DNA of 64,000 bases from Rhizobium tropici CIAT 899. Its GTDB lineage: Bacteria; Pseudomonadota; Alphaproteobacteria; Rhizobiales; Rhizobiaceae. The notes under the pieces were generated by a model. That model saw only the letters and a program-made list of their open reading frames with translations. It did not search any database and had not been told where the DNA came from. The stretch is from assembly GCF_000330885.1 (NCBI RefSeq), contig NC_020059.1, positions 361,001-425,000 on the forward strand, read 5' to 3'. Shown here in pieces: positions 17,132 through 25,088 of this stretch. The first letter of the stretch is position 1, and each line of letters begins with the position of its first letter. Made by a program: the position numbers and the translations under genes.

Positions 17132-17146
17132 GAACAAAACTAGAAC
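17132..17146 (-). promoter_or_regulatory. Candidate LexA (SOS) box in front of the RNA ligase gene
   Basis: GAAC-AAAACTA-GAAC on the plus strand, that is GTTC-N7-GTTC reading toward the RNA ligase gene. This direct repeat is the known LexA site in alphaproteobacteria. All eight fixed bases match and the spacing is exactly seven. The region is intergenic and promoter-proximal. Binding is inferred. Confidence 0.65.
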
Positions 17147-17213
17147 AAATCTTGGAGGCTTTCCGTTGCAAGCGTTACCAAAAAAGCGATCGAATAAAAG
17201 GACGGCCTGATCT

Positions 17214-17228
17214 GTTCATTCCAGGTTC
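17214..17228 (+). promoter_or_regulatory. Candidate LexA (SOS) box in front of the lipoprotein gene
   Basis: GTTC-ATTCCAG-GTTC, reading toward the small lipoprotein gene, ends 39 bp before its ATG. It is a full match to the alphaproteobacterial LexA direct repeat and lies 67 bp from the oppositely oriented box at 17132-17146. Confidence 0.62.
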
Positions 17229-17267
17229 GGGCCTGCGTGCCCAATCCCACCCAAAGGAATCACGATC

Positions 17268-17405
17268 ATGTTCACCAGATCAGTCTTTGCAGCCGTTGCT
17301 TTCGCTCTCATCGGCTTTGGTATTGCTTCTTGCTCCACCTCGGGAGATCACAATTCTGGTGGCGGCATGACGCTGAACGCTCCTCCCACCGGTGGCGGAT
17401 ATTGA
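17268..17405 (+). CDS. Small 45-aa putative lipoprotein, SOS-box preceded
   Basis: ATG 17268 is preceded by AAAGGA at about 8 nt. The product begins MFTRSVFAAVAFALIGFGIA, a short n-region with one Arg and a hydrophobic h-region, followed by SCST: IASC fits a lipobox, with Cys22 as the acylation site. The mature part is short, Gly/Ser/Pro-rich, and ends PPTGGGY. This looks like an entericidin-type or other tiny rhizobial lipoprotein. A LexA-type box lies 39 bp upstream. The next gene, ogt, follows 140 bp downstream in the same direction. Function is unknown; it could be part of the damage response or merely adjacent. Confidence 0.7.
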   Translation: MFTRSVFAAVAFALIGFGIASCSTSGDHNSGGGMTLNAPPTGGGY

Positions 17406-17545
17406 TATCCATGTTCGCGAATCCCTGAAGGCCCTTTAGACCGTTATCAAAACGGTGGTAATTCTCGTTGCCTGCAAGAATCGGGTTGAATTCGGCGCTC
17501 CCGAGGACGATTTTCATGACAAGTGGAAACACGGGAGGTTTCGTC

Positions 17546-18109
17546 ATGAACGAGACAAGCCAGAATTACCTGATCTTCGAAACCGCCGGCGGCTTCTGCG
17601 GTATCGCCTGGAACGAGGTCGGCGTGCTGCGCTTTCAATTGCCGACAAGGGATGCGGGCGCGACCGAGCGCCTGCTTCTGCGCCGTCTGCCGAATGCGCA
17701 GCCCGGGACCCCAAGCGCGGACATCGCTGCAGTGGTTGCCAAGGTGAAGCGCTATTTCGCGGGCGAGGAGATCGACTTTTCCGACGTCACGCTCGATCTC
17801 GGCGAGCAGAACGCCTTCTTCAGGCAGATCTACGATGCCGCCCGCCAGGTCGGCTGGGGCCATACGACGACCTACGGCACATTGGCCAAGCAGCTCGGCG
17901 TAGGGCCGGAAGCTGCGCGCGATGTCGGGCAGGCCATGGCGAAGAACCCGGTGGCGCTGATCATTCCCTGCCATCGCGTTCTGGCGGCAGGCGGCAAGAT
18001 CGGCGGCTTTTCCGCGCCGGGCGGTTCCAACTCCAAGGCTCGTATGCTGGAGCTGGAAGGCGTTCAGCTCGCGCCGTCAAAACCGGTACAGCAATCGCTC
18101 GGGTTTTAG
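17546..18109 (+). CDS. ogt: Methylated-DNA--protein-cysteine methyltransferase
   Basis: 187 aa from ATG 17546, preceded by GGGAGG at 8 nt. Ogt/MGMT removes alkyl groups from O6-methylguanine and O4-methylthymine by suicidal transfer to a cysteine. The active site IIPCHRVLAAGGKIGGFS is intact (Cys near residue 140), with the DNA-recognition helix GTLAKQLGVGPEAARDVGQAM before it (shortened) and the N-terminal ribonuclease-like domain in front. It sits beside the Mug glycosylase and follows the LexA-box region, so it fits a DNA-repair cluster. Whether the box at 17214 controls it is uncertain. Confidence 0.94.
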   Translation: MNETSQNYLIFETAGGFCGIAWNEVGVLRFQLPTRDAGATERLLLRRLPNAQPGTPSADIAAVVAKVKRYFAGEEIDFSDVTLDLGEQNAFFRQIYDAARQVGWGHTTTYGTLAKQLGVGPEAARDVGQAMAKNPVALIIPCHRVLAAGGKIGGFSAPGGSNSKARMLELEGVQLAPSKPVQQSLGF

Positions 18110-18155
18110 GCCACGAAGCGGCCCGAGGAGTAAGCAAGATGGACCGAGAGGGCGG

Positions 18156-18737
18156 TTACTGAGTGAAACCGCTCTCCTGTTCAATCGCCAATTTTACCTC
18201 GCGATAGTGCTCTGTCAGCTTCGCCAGATCGAAGGCCCGGTTGAGGCCGCTCGGGTTCGGCAGTACCCAAATCGAAGCGCCCCCAAATTTTTCCGCTTGC
18301 CGCCCCCATTCGACATCGGCCCGGAGGCTGATGGCGGCATAGGCCGCTTTGCCGAGAAACGCCAGATTAGCCGGCGCCAACTTCCTGATCTTTTCTTCGA
18401 GCACTGGAGCGGCGGCAATGTAATCGCTCCTTTTCAGCTCGCTGGCGCTTTTCGTCGGGCGGGAAACCGCCGATGTCAGGCCAAGGCCATATTGCAGCAT
18501 CTCGCGCTCTTCCTCCGCGCGCAGCAGGCGAGGGATGAAGCCGGCAAGGTGCAGGACCCGCCAGAAGCGGTTGCTGCGGTTCGAGAAGTTATGTCCGTCG
18601 CGATGTGCGGTAAGCGCAGGGTTCAATCCGCAGAAGATTACCGAGAGGTCCGGTGCCAGGATTTCGGCAAGCCCGCTTGCTTGCTCCGGTACGTCTGTCG
18701 GCTCATTCAGGGTCTTCGTTGGGGCATCATCCTGCAT
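18156..18737 (-). CDS. mug: G:T/U mismatch-specific DNA glycosylase
   Basis: 193 aa, TDG/MUG family of uracil-DNA glycosylases, which excise uracil or thymine opposite G and ethenocytosine. Diagnostic parts: IFCGLNPALTAHRDGHNFSN near residue 35-54, NRFWRVLHLAGF next, and LPNPSGLNRAF near 158-168, the intercalating loop. The GLNP motif carries Asn rather than Asp, as in Mug. It is convergent with ogt (46 bp apart), so the two repair genes lie tail to tail without sharing a promoter. Confidence 0.93.
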   Translation of the reverse strand: MQDDAPTKTLNEPTDVPEQASGLAEILAPDLSVIFCGLNPALTAHRDGHNFSNRSNRFWRVLHLAGFIPRLLRAEEEREMLQYGLGLTSAVSRPTKSASELKRSDYIAAAPVLEEKIRKLAPANLAFLGKAAYAAISLRADVEWGRQAEKFGGASIWVLPNPSGLNRAFDLAKLTEHYREVKLAIEQESGFTQ

Positions 18738-18866
18738 CTCGGATTTCTCGCGAAAGCGGCGGCAAGCGCGCCGCCTTCGTCACGCTAGCCGATAAGCGAC
18801 CGGCCGGCCAAGGGATAAGAGGCCTGATCTGCCCCTGCCTGCCTGAATCCTGCCGGCCTTCACGCA

Positions 18867-20378
18867 TCACACAACAGTGGGCGGGCCGAACCACGTGGTC
18901 AGCGCCTCCGGAAGCCCCAACTGGGTCTCCTCTCCAACCCAGGCCACATATCCGTCCGGCCGTATCAATACCGCAGTGGGTGCGTCAACCGCGCCGATCG
19001 CCGGAAGTTCCCATGGTCCGGCATATTGGGCGTCAATCGATTGCACCTGATCCGCCCAAGGGGCGATATCGAAGCTCTCAGGCTCGCCGAGATTGAGCAG
19101 CGCAGGCTGGCCTCCGTGCAGCAGGTCGAAGAGCCGCATCCGGCCCCGGGCGGTGGTGAGGTCAAGATCGGGCATGCGGCGGCCGAGCAGCGGTTGCCCC
19201 TCGCCGAGATCGTAGTGAATATCCAGGCCGGACATCATCGCGGCGTAGCGCCGGCGCGGCTCGTCCATGGCGAGGCATTCGGCCATCGTCTCACGGAGGA
19301 TCTGCGTGCGTTCGTCGGGGCGGCGTAGCGCGACCGAGACCAGGATATTGCGCAGCACACGGGCGGCGATCGGATGGCGCTCGGCGTGATAGGTATCGAG
19401 CAGGCTTTCCGGCGATATGCCCTTGATCACCTGGGCCAGTTTCCATCCGAGGTTTACGGCATCTTGCACACCAATATTTAAGCCCTGTCCGCCATCCGGG
19501 GGATGGACATGCGCGGCGTCCCCGGCGAGAAGCACGCGGCCCTTGCGATAGGATGCCGCCTGTCGCGCCGCATCCGTGAATCTCGAAATCCAGCGGGGGG
19601 TATGGGCACCATAATCGGTGCCATAGACGGCGATAAGAGCCTCGCGGAGATCGCTGAAGCTCGGCTCGCTCGAGGTATTCACCTGCCGCTCCGTCAGCAT
19701 CACGCCGATCGGTCCTGTCTCAGGATGGATGACCTTCCCGTCGCGGATTTCGTATTCGAACCTGCCGAGGGAATGCATGCCAAGCGCATCGTGACGAATG
19801 CCCAACTCCGGCTCCTCGGTCATGTCCACCTCGGCGATCAGATTGCTGACGGTCGCATCCCATCCGGGAAAATCGATGCGGGCTGCCTTGCGGATCAGGC
19901 TGCGCCCGCCATCGCATCCGACCAGATAGTCCGCTCGCAGCGTCGTCCCATTGGACAAATGGACATCGACGCCGCTGGCGTCCTGCGCGAAGCCGGTAAC
20001 CTCCATGCCGTAGTGGATTGGCACGTTGAATTCGCCGACCCAGTCGGCAAGGATGCGCTCTATATGTTTCTGGCGCAGCCCCAGACCGTAATTATGCCTG
20101 GTGGGGAAGTCGCTGATATCGAGGCGCACCGAGGCGAAGCTTGCCACCTGCGCTATATGTCCTTGTGAAAGGAACCGGCCGGCAATGCCGCGCTGGTCGA
20201 AAATTTCGATGGTGCGCGCATGCAGACCGCCGGCGCGCCAGCCGACAAGCTCCTGATTGGCACGCCGCTCGATGATCGCGACGTCTATGTCCGCCAAGGC
20301 CAATTCGCCCGCCAGCATCAGCCCTGTCGGACCGGCGCCGGCGATAACCACCGCATGTTTCGTAACAGGCATAGTCAT
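18867..20378 (-). CDS. FAD-dependent aromatic monooxygenase (PgaE/Rox-like)
   Basis: 503 aa from the ATG at 20378, which has GGGAG 7 nt upstream; ATGs at 20384 and 20372 are also in frame. Group A flavin hydroxylases insert one oxygen from O2 using NADPH. Visible: VVIAGAGPTGLMLAGELALA, the GxGxxG FAD fold; ADYLVGCDGGRSLIRKA, the second FAD motif near residue 155; and RVLLAGDAAHVHPPDGGQGLN near 270, the GD motif (shortened). The C-terminal 100 residues form the thioredoxin-like domain of rifampicin or aromatic polyketide hydroxylases. Substrate unknown; the gene is single. Confidence 0.9.
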   Translation of the reverse strand: MTMPVTKHAVVIAGAGPTGLMLAGELALADIDVAIIERRANQELVGWRAGGLHARTIEIFDQRGIAGRFLSQGHIAQVASFASVRLDISDFPTRHNYGLGLRQKHIERILADWVGEFNVPIHYGMEVTGFAQDASGVDVHLSNGTTLRADYLVGCDGGRSLIRKAARIDFPGWDATVSNLIAEVDMTEEPELGIRHDALGMHSLGRFEYEIRDGKVIHPETGPIGVMLTERQVNTSSEPSFSDLREALIAVYGTDYGAHTPRWISRFTDAARQAASYRKGRVLLAGDAAHVHPPDGGQGLNIGVQDAVNLGWKLAQVIKGISPESLLDTYHAERHPIAARVLRNILVSVALRRPDERTQILRETMAECLAMDEPRRRYAAMMSGLDIHYDLGEGQPLLGRRMPDLDLTTARGRMRLFDLLHGGQPALLNLGEPESFDIAPWADQVQSIDAQYAGPWELPAIGAVDAPTAVLIRPDGYVAWVGEETQLGLPEALTTWFGPPTVV

Positions 20379-20694
20379 GTCCATGCTCCCGCTTTTTCGG
20401 TTTGCATCGGCATTTGTAAGGGAGGAGCCGGGTCTTGACGCAAGTCCCTTGTGCGCCACATATGTAGACTAGAGAGAGCGAATACCTGCTCTCGTGGTCG
20501 AATATCGACCTGCGAAATCCTTCGCGAAACGCCTGTCTCCCCATCCAATAAGATATTTGATCCGCGCCCTAACGCGTTGTTATTGTGCACTTTGGAACCA
20601 AAGGTCGTGCGAGATCGTTTGTCTTTGACATTATACGACGCTGACGTCGTGCCCGGCCGGCTGGGTAAGCGGCGCATTTGAGGAGCAGCTCATC
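20379..20694. other. Intergenic region, divergent promoters
   Basis: 316 bp between the monooxygenase and a secreted-protein gene. It holds a TTGACA hexamer at 20625-20630, a 6-bp inverted repeat ACGACG-CTGA-CGTCGT at 20635-20650, and a strong AGGAG ribosome site before the secreted-protein ATG. Short open frames here lack coding-type codon use. Confidence 0.5.
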
Positions 20695-21135
20695 ATGAAT
20701 ATTTCATCTGGATTTCGGTCGGTCGCGGTTGCCGCCATCGCCGCTGCAGGAATTGGCTTCGCCAGCGCGGCACACGCCGATAGCGGCACCGTCCGCTTCT
20801 CCGTCTATAAGGCGGCTTTCTTCGTCGGCGGCTCCGGGGGCGAGGGCACGCTGACCTTCCATGGTCGCAAATATCCCATCTCGATCGGCGGCATCTCGGG
20901 CGGGCTCGCCTTCGGTGCCTCCAAGACCTATTTCCAGGGCACTGTGCGCAATATCCGCCGCGCCCGGGATGTGGCCGGCGTCTATGGCGCCGCAGGCGGC
21001 GGCGGCGCGGTGGGCAAGGGCGCTCAGGTGATCGTCATGACCAATGACAAGGGCGCCAAGCTCGAACTTACGGGCAGGCAGGTCGGCCTGCAGGTCAATG
21101 CCGATATCAGCGGCCTGAGCGTCACAATGAAATAA
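20695..21135 (+). CDS. Secreted glycine-rich protein of unknown function
   Basis: 146 aa. A Sec signal peptide is clear: MNISSGFRSVAVAAIAAAG with a cleavable AHA-D site near residue 29. The mature domain (about 117 aa) is Gly- and beta-rich, with KAAFFVGGSGGEGTLTFHG near the start, GVYGAAGGGGAVGKGAQVI near 100, and the end QVNADISGLSVTMK. The pattern resembles periplasmic DUF992-type proteins of rhizobia, but I cannot fix the family. A strong AGGAG site precedes the ATG. A 10-bp hairpin follows the stop. It is transcribed alone. Confidence 0.75.
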   Translation: MNISSGFRSVAVAAIAAAGIGFASAAHADSGTVRFSVYKAAFFVGGSGGEGTLTFHGRKYPISIGGISGGLAFGASKTYFQGTVRNIRRARDVAGVYGAAGGGGAVGKGAQVIVMTNDKGAKLELTGRQVGLQVNADISGLSVTMK

Positions 21136-21167
21136 GAGCGCGTTCAGCTCTCATAATCATTGCCCGG

Positions 21168-21199
21168 AGGCCTGATCTGCAGAAATAGCGATCAGGCCT
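21168..21199 (+). terminator. Hairpin after the secreted-protein gene
   Basis: AGGCCTGATC (21168-21177) and GATCAGGCCT (21190-21199) form a perfect 10-bp stem with a 12-base loop, 33 bp past the stop codon. Only TTCG follows, so the U tract is weak; Rho-independent action is likely but not certain. Confidence 0.6.
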
Positions 21200-21393
21200 T
21201 CGTTGCGAAGCAAGCTACTCCATGCGAAGTCGATCCCCTTTCCGGACCCACTTTGGGCAGCTGAGGTGGGTTTCACAGCGAACGAAGAAAGTACCGCCGC
21301 TAACGTCGGCCCTCACTTGCTGAACGTCTTCCCAAAGAGGCCCCGGAGGTGCATTATCTATGGAAAGCCCGCGGGTCTTAGGAATCTGCGCTC

Positions 21394-22287
21394 TCAGACC
21401 AGCATCGACTGTTGGGCGAAGATGCCCGCCATCGCGCCTTGCCATGATGCCGTGGTGACCGAGGGGATCATGGGGTTGGTGAGGTCCCCCGCGGCGTAGA
21501 TGCCGGGCATGCTGGTTTCACGGCGGTCATCGACCTTGAGGATGATGCCGAGGGGTGTGCCGACCGTGGTGAGGCCCAATGGTTCATGCAGGCTTGCGGA
21601 CGGCTTGTTGCGCGGATGCGCGAACAGGATGTCGACCGCGACATTGGGGCCGGTATCGAGCTTGACGGTGGCATTATGGCCCCCATGACGGGCGATCTCA
21701 GTGATCCGACCATCGACGACAGGGGTGTTGCGACGCTCCAGATCGGCCCGGATATCGGGCGGAATGTCGTGACCATCGGCGAAGACCGTCAACCTGTCGG
21801 TCCAGTCGTGGAACAGCCTGACCTGATTATGGGACTGCGGGCCGGACCAGACGAGGCCCCAATGCTGGCCGGCGACTTCAAAGCCGTCGCAATAGGGACA
21901 GGGCACGATGGACGTGCCCCAGCTTTCGGCAAAGCCCGGAACAGCAGGCATCTGGTCGGTGATGCCATAGCTCAGGATCAGGCGGCGTGCCCCAAGGCTT
22001 TCGCCATCGCCGGTGAGGACGGAGAAATCGTCGATGGTGCCGGAGACCCCGTCGGCCCGGGCATTGACCAGCCTGATCGTGGGATAGCGCGCCAGTTGCT
22101 GCCGCGCCTCGGTCAAGATGTCCAGTGGCGGCTTGTGATCGTGGCCGAGCATACCATGCGAGCGGCTGGCGAAGCGGTTGCGCGGCAGGCCGGTATCGAG
22201 AACGGTGACCTTGCGGCGCGCACGGCCGAGCTGAAGGGCGGCGGCTAGGCCGGCAAAGCTGCCGCCGATGATGATGACGTCATCCAT
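21394..22287 (-). CDS. Thioredoxin-reductase-like FAD/NAD(P) oxidoreductase
   Basis: 297 aa from ATG 22287. The N-terminal FAD motif DVIIIGGSFAGLAAALQLGR, the CPYCDGFE redox-active disulfide (residues about 132-139), and the late GIYAAGDLTNP FAD motif (about 265-275) assign it to the class II pyridine nucleotide-disulfide reductases, as in TrxB/TrxR-like AhpF-related proteins. CPYC differs from the usual CATC of TrxB. It overlaps the 65-aa gene upstream by 8 bp and faces the TetR gene across a palindrome, so it is probably TetR-repressed. Its electron acceptor is unknown. Confidence 0.88.
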   Translation of the reverse strand: MDDVIIIGGSFAGLAAALQLGRARRKVTVLDTGLPRNRFASRSHGMLGHDHKPPLDILTEARQQLARYPTIRLVNARADGVSGTIDDFSVLTGDGESLGARRLILSYGITDQMPAVPGFAESWGTSIVPCPYCDGFEVAGQHWGLVWSGPQSHNQVRLFHDWTDRLTVFADGHDIPPDIRADLERRNTPVVDGRITEIARHGGHNATVKLDTGPNVAVDILFAHPRNKPSASLHEPLGLTTVGTPLGIILKVDDRRETSMPGIYAAGDLTNPMIPSVTTASWQGAMAGIFAQQSMLV

Positions 22288-22477
22288 GGTGATGGGCTCC
22301 GTGCTGTGGATGGAGGGAGTTCGGTTGGGCCTGACGCGCAATATCGTCCAGCGATACGCGCTCGAGACGGGCAGCGAACAGGGCTTCGGCATCGGCGAGA
22401 AAGTCGCCCATCACTGTGTTGACCGACCAGATGATGCCGCATTCGATATCGGCGGGCAGCGCGGATTTGGGGGACAT
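22280..22477 (-). CDS. 65-aa protein coupled to the CPYC flavoprotein
   Basis: Starts at ATG 22477 with GGTAGG about 9 nt upstream and ends at TGA 22280, inside the flavoprotein start (ATGGATGA-type overlap). The first 50 codons strongly prefer c/g in the third position, which is the coding signature here. It begins MSPKSALPADIECGIIWSV, continues with a helix-like DFLADAEALFAARLERVSLD and ends in a His-rich tail HPQHGAHHHG that could bind metal. Translation of the flavoprotein probably depends on it. I do not recognise the family; the TetR operator upstream suggests joint repression. Confidence 0.6.
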   Translation of the reverse strand: MSPKSALPADIECGIIWSVNTVMGDFLADAEALFAARLERVSLDDIARQAQPNSLHPQHGAHHHG

Positions 22478-22509
22478 GGTTGAAACCTACCTAATGGCTT
22501 GCATATTTT

Positions 22510-22550
22510 CGATACTGTATGGTATCGTAATTCAGGAATAACGATACTGT
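22510..22550. promoter_or_regulatory. TetR operator array
   Basis: CGATAC-TGTATG-GTATCG (22510-22527) is a 6-bp-arm palindrome. CGATACTGT occurs at 22510-22518 and again at 22542-22550, 32 bp apart (three helix turns), and TATCGT/ACGATA pair across 22524-22546. The region lies between the divergent 65-aa/flavoprotein operon and the TetR gene, so it is the obvious autoregulatory operator. Confidence 0.75.
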
Positions 22551-22567
22551 CAAGGACTGGAATTGTC

Positions 22568-23215
22568 GTGAGCGAAAATAATCAGGCCCGGCGCGGCCGG
22601 CCCGCCAACGAGGCGCTTGGCCAAACCATAGTCGACGCCGCGGGCGAACTTTTTGCGGAACTGGGTTTTCAGGCGACCACATTGGACAAGGTCGCCCAGC
22701 GAGCGAAGATATCCAAGCTTAGCATCTACAGGCACTTCGAGAACAAGGAGGCGCTGTTTGGTGCGGCGTTTGCGGCCCGCTGCCAGCAGTTATTACCACA
22801 GGCCCTTTTTGAAGGCGTCGACGGTTCGGCCGAAGATCAGCTCATGGCGGTGGGATCATCGCTGCTTCGCACGCTGTTGCGCCCGGACGTCAGCAATGTC
22901 GAAGCCATGGTCATGGCCGACATGACGAGTCAAAAGTCATTGAGCAAGCTCCATTACGAAGCCGGCCCCGCCCATATCATCGCCCAGATCGAGGCCCTGT
23001 TGCGTCAGTTGCATGCGAAGGCGGTTCTGAACGTTCCCGATCCTCTCCGCTCCGCCCGCCTGTTTGCTGCGCTTTTCAAAGGATCCGATCTCCTAGTTAT
23101 CGCACGCTTCGATCAGGCGAGAGCAGAGGACGACAACGAAATCGAATCCTATTGCCGGTCGGCTGTCGCCATGTTCGTCGCCGCGCACGGTGGTAACGAC
23201 CACGCGGGCGGATAG
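22568..23215 (+). CDS. TetR family transcriptional regulator
   Basis: 215 aa using the GTG at 22568; an ATG at 22499 would place 23 residues across the operator. The DNA-binding domain is RGRPANEALGQTIVDAAGEL (shortened) through the recognition helices TTLDKVAQRAKISKLSIYRHF, then a C-terminal ligand-binding, dimerisation region with FERVARFDQ-like Arg/Asp-rich helices near the end (TetR_C, AefR-like group). It probably represses itself and the divergent flavoprotein operon. Ligand unknown. Confidence 0.9.
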   Translation: MSENNQARRGRPANEALGQTIVDAAGELFAELGFQATTLDKVAQRAKISKLSIYRHFENKEALFGAAFAARCQQLLPQALFEGVDGSAEDQLMAVGSSLLRTLLRPDVSNVEAMVMADMTSQKSLSKLHYEAGPAHIIAQIEALLRQLHAKAVLNVPDPLRSARLFAALFKGSDLLVIARFDQARAEDDNEIESYCRSAVAMFVAAHGGNDHAGG

Positions 23216-23366
23216 CCTAGACGGGCCGCGAAGGACGATGGCGAGCAACCAACAACACCCGCTTTTTGGGGCGACGCCATTCAAGCGCCGCTCAAATGGA
23301 CGAAACAGGCACGGCAGCCAAAATTGGCGCTTAGCACTTAGACCGCGCGATCAACACCGCTCCCCC

Positions 23367-24929
23367 TCACTCCCACTCGATCGTGCCGGGCGGCTTCGAG
23401 GTGACGTCGTAGACCACGCGGTTGATGCCGCGGACTTCGTTGATGATGCGGGTCGCGGCGCGGCCGAGGAATTCCATGTCGTAGTGATAGAAATCCGCCG
23501 TCATGCCGTCGACGGAGGTGACGGCGCGCAGCGCGCAGACGAATTCATAGGTGCGGCCATCGCCCATGACGCCGACGGTCTGAACTGGCAGCAGCACGGC
23601 GAATGCCTGCCAGATGGCGTCGTAGAGGCCGGCCTTGCGGATTTCATCGAGATAGATCGCGTCGGCTTCGCGCAGGATTTCCAGCTTCTCGCGGGTGATG
23701 CCGCCGGGGCAGCGGATGGCGAGGCCGGGGCCAGGGAAGGGGTGGCGGCCGATGAAGCTGTCGGGCAGGCCGAGCTCCTTGCCGAGTGCGCGCACTTCAT
23801 CCTTGAAAAGTTCGCGCAGCGGCTCGACGAGCTGCATCTTCATGCGCTCCGGCAGGCCGCCGACATTGTGGTGTGACTTGATGGTGACCGAAGGGCCGCC
23901 GGTGAAGGAAACGCTCTCGATGACATCAGGATAAAGCGTGCCCTGGCCGAGGAAATCGGCGCCGCCGAGCTTCTTGGCTTCATCATCGAAGGTTTCGATG
24001 AAGAGCCGGCCGATGATCTTGCGCTTGGTCTCGGGGTCGGAAACACCTTCGAGCTCGCCGATGAAGCGGTCGGAGGCATCGACATGGATCAGATGCAGAT
24101 TGTAGTGCTCGCGGAACATGGCGACGACGTTTGCCGCCTCGTCCTTGCGCATCAGGCCGTGGTCGACGAGGATGCAGGTCAGCTGATCGCCGACCGCCTC
24201 GTGGATCAAAAGCGCGGCGACGGAGGAATCGACGCCGCCTGACAGCGCGCAGATAACGCGCTTGTCACCCACCTGATCGCGGATCGCCTGAACTGCCTTG
24301 GCGCGATAGGCCGACATCGACCAGTCGCCCTTGATGCCGGCGATGTTGTGGATGAAGTTGCCGATCAGCTTGGCGCCATCGGGCGTATGCACGACTTCCG
24401 GATGAAACTGCACGCCATAATATCTACGCTTCTCGTCGGCGATGAAGGCATAAGGCGCGTTCGAAGACGTGGCGACCACTTCGAAGCCTTCGGGCAGCAT
24501 GGTGACGCGGTCGCCATGGCTCATCCAGACCTGATGGCGCGAACCGTTCGACCACAGACCTTCGAAGAGGGCGCAATCCTTGTCGACTTCCAGGAAGGCG
24601 CGGCCGAATTCACGGTGGTGGCCGCTCTCGACCTTGCCGCCGAGCTGCATGCACATGGTCTGCTGGCCATAGCAGATACCGAAGACCGGGATGCCGCTGT
24701 CGAAGATGATCTGCGGCGCCCGCGGCGAGCCTTCGTCCACGGTCGAGGCCGGACTGCCGGAGAGGATCACGGCCTTCGGCTGCAGCCGCTTGAAGCCGGC
24801 TTCGGCGGATTGGAAGGGGACGATTTCGCAGTAGACGCCCGCTTCGCGCACGCGCCGTGCGATGAGCTGCGTCACCTGGCTGCCAAAATCGACGATGAGA
24901 ACGGTATCTGGATGTGCTGTCTGGGTCAT
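23367..24929 (-). CDS. guaA: GMP synthase (glutamine-hydrolysing)
   Basis: 520 aa, full length. It converts XMP to GMP using glutamine, the last step of de novo guanine nucleotide synthesis. The N-terminal class I amidotransferase domain has the nucleophile in GICYGQQT (Cys86), and FHPEVVHT near residue 174 supplies the His/Glu of the triad. The ATP-pyrophosphatase domain has the PP-loop [13 protein letters not shown] (about 229-241), and the C-terminal dimerisation domain ends [22 protein letters not shown] precedes the ATG. The gene stands alone; a rhizobial repeat lies 140 bp upstream. Confidence 0.98.
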   Translation of the reverse strand: MTQTAHPDTVLIVDFGSQVTQLIARRVREAGVYCEIVPFQSAEAGFKRLQPKAVILSGSPASTVDEGSPRAPQIIFDSGIPVFGICYGQQTMCMQLGGKVESGHHREFGRAFLEVDKDCALFEGLWSNGSRHQVWMSHGDRVTMLPEGFEVVATSSNAPYAFIADEKRRYYGVQFHPEVVHTPDGAKLIGNFIHNIAGIKGDWSMSAYRAKAVQAIRDQVGDKRVICALSGGVDSSVAALLIHEAVGDQLTCILVDHGLMRKDEAANVVAMFREHYNLHLIHVDASDRFIGELEGVSDPETKRKIIGRLFIETFDDEAKKLGGADFLGQGTLYPDVIESVSFTGGPSVTIKSHHNVGGLPERMKMQLVEPLRELFKDEVRALGKELGLPDSFIGRHPFPGPGLAIRCPGGITREKLEILREADAIYLDEIRKAGLYDAIWQAFAVLLPVQTVGVMGDGRTYEFVCALRAVTSVDGMTADFYHYDMEFLGRAATRIINEVRGINRVVYDVTSKPPGTIEWE

Positions 24930-25027
24930 GGCGAGCCTTTAATGAAAAGCGCTTTCCCTGGCAATCGGGCAAATCACGCAAACGGCGATTTTATTGTCCC
25001 GATTGTCCTACATTCTCTGTCTTCTTC

Positions 25028-25069
25028 GCAATTCCGGACGGAACCGCCACGCACTTTTCCTGGAATTGC
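25028..25069. repeat. Rhizobial palindromic intergenic repeat (short copy)
   Basis: GCAATTCC at 25028-25035 and GGAATTGC at 25062-25069 bracket CGGACGG.. ACGCACTTTTC.. The same core occurs in the reverse direction at 30436-30480, and I recall close copies between genes of many Rhizobium and Sinorhizobium strains. It lies between guaA and the nucleosidase gene. Confidence 0.7.
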
Positions 25070-25088
25070 TTCAGTGGTTTCCAGTCCC

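Noticed and set aside
17420..17470. Short hairpin ACCGT/ACGGT after the lipoprotein gene
   Set aside because: Only a 5-bp stem and no T tract; too weak to call a terminator.
20451..20681. 76-codon frame before the secreted-protein gene
   Set aside because: No ribosome site and random-looking codon use; it covers the promoter region.
21203..21499. 98-codon frame downstream of the secreted protein
   Set aside because: Poor ribosome site, overlaps the flavoprotein 3' end on the other strand, and codon use is unlike the neighbours.
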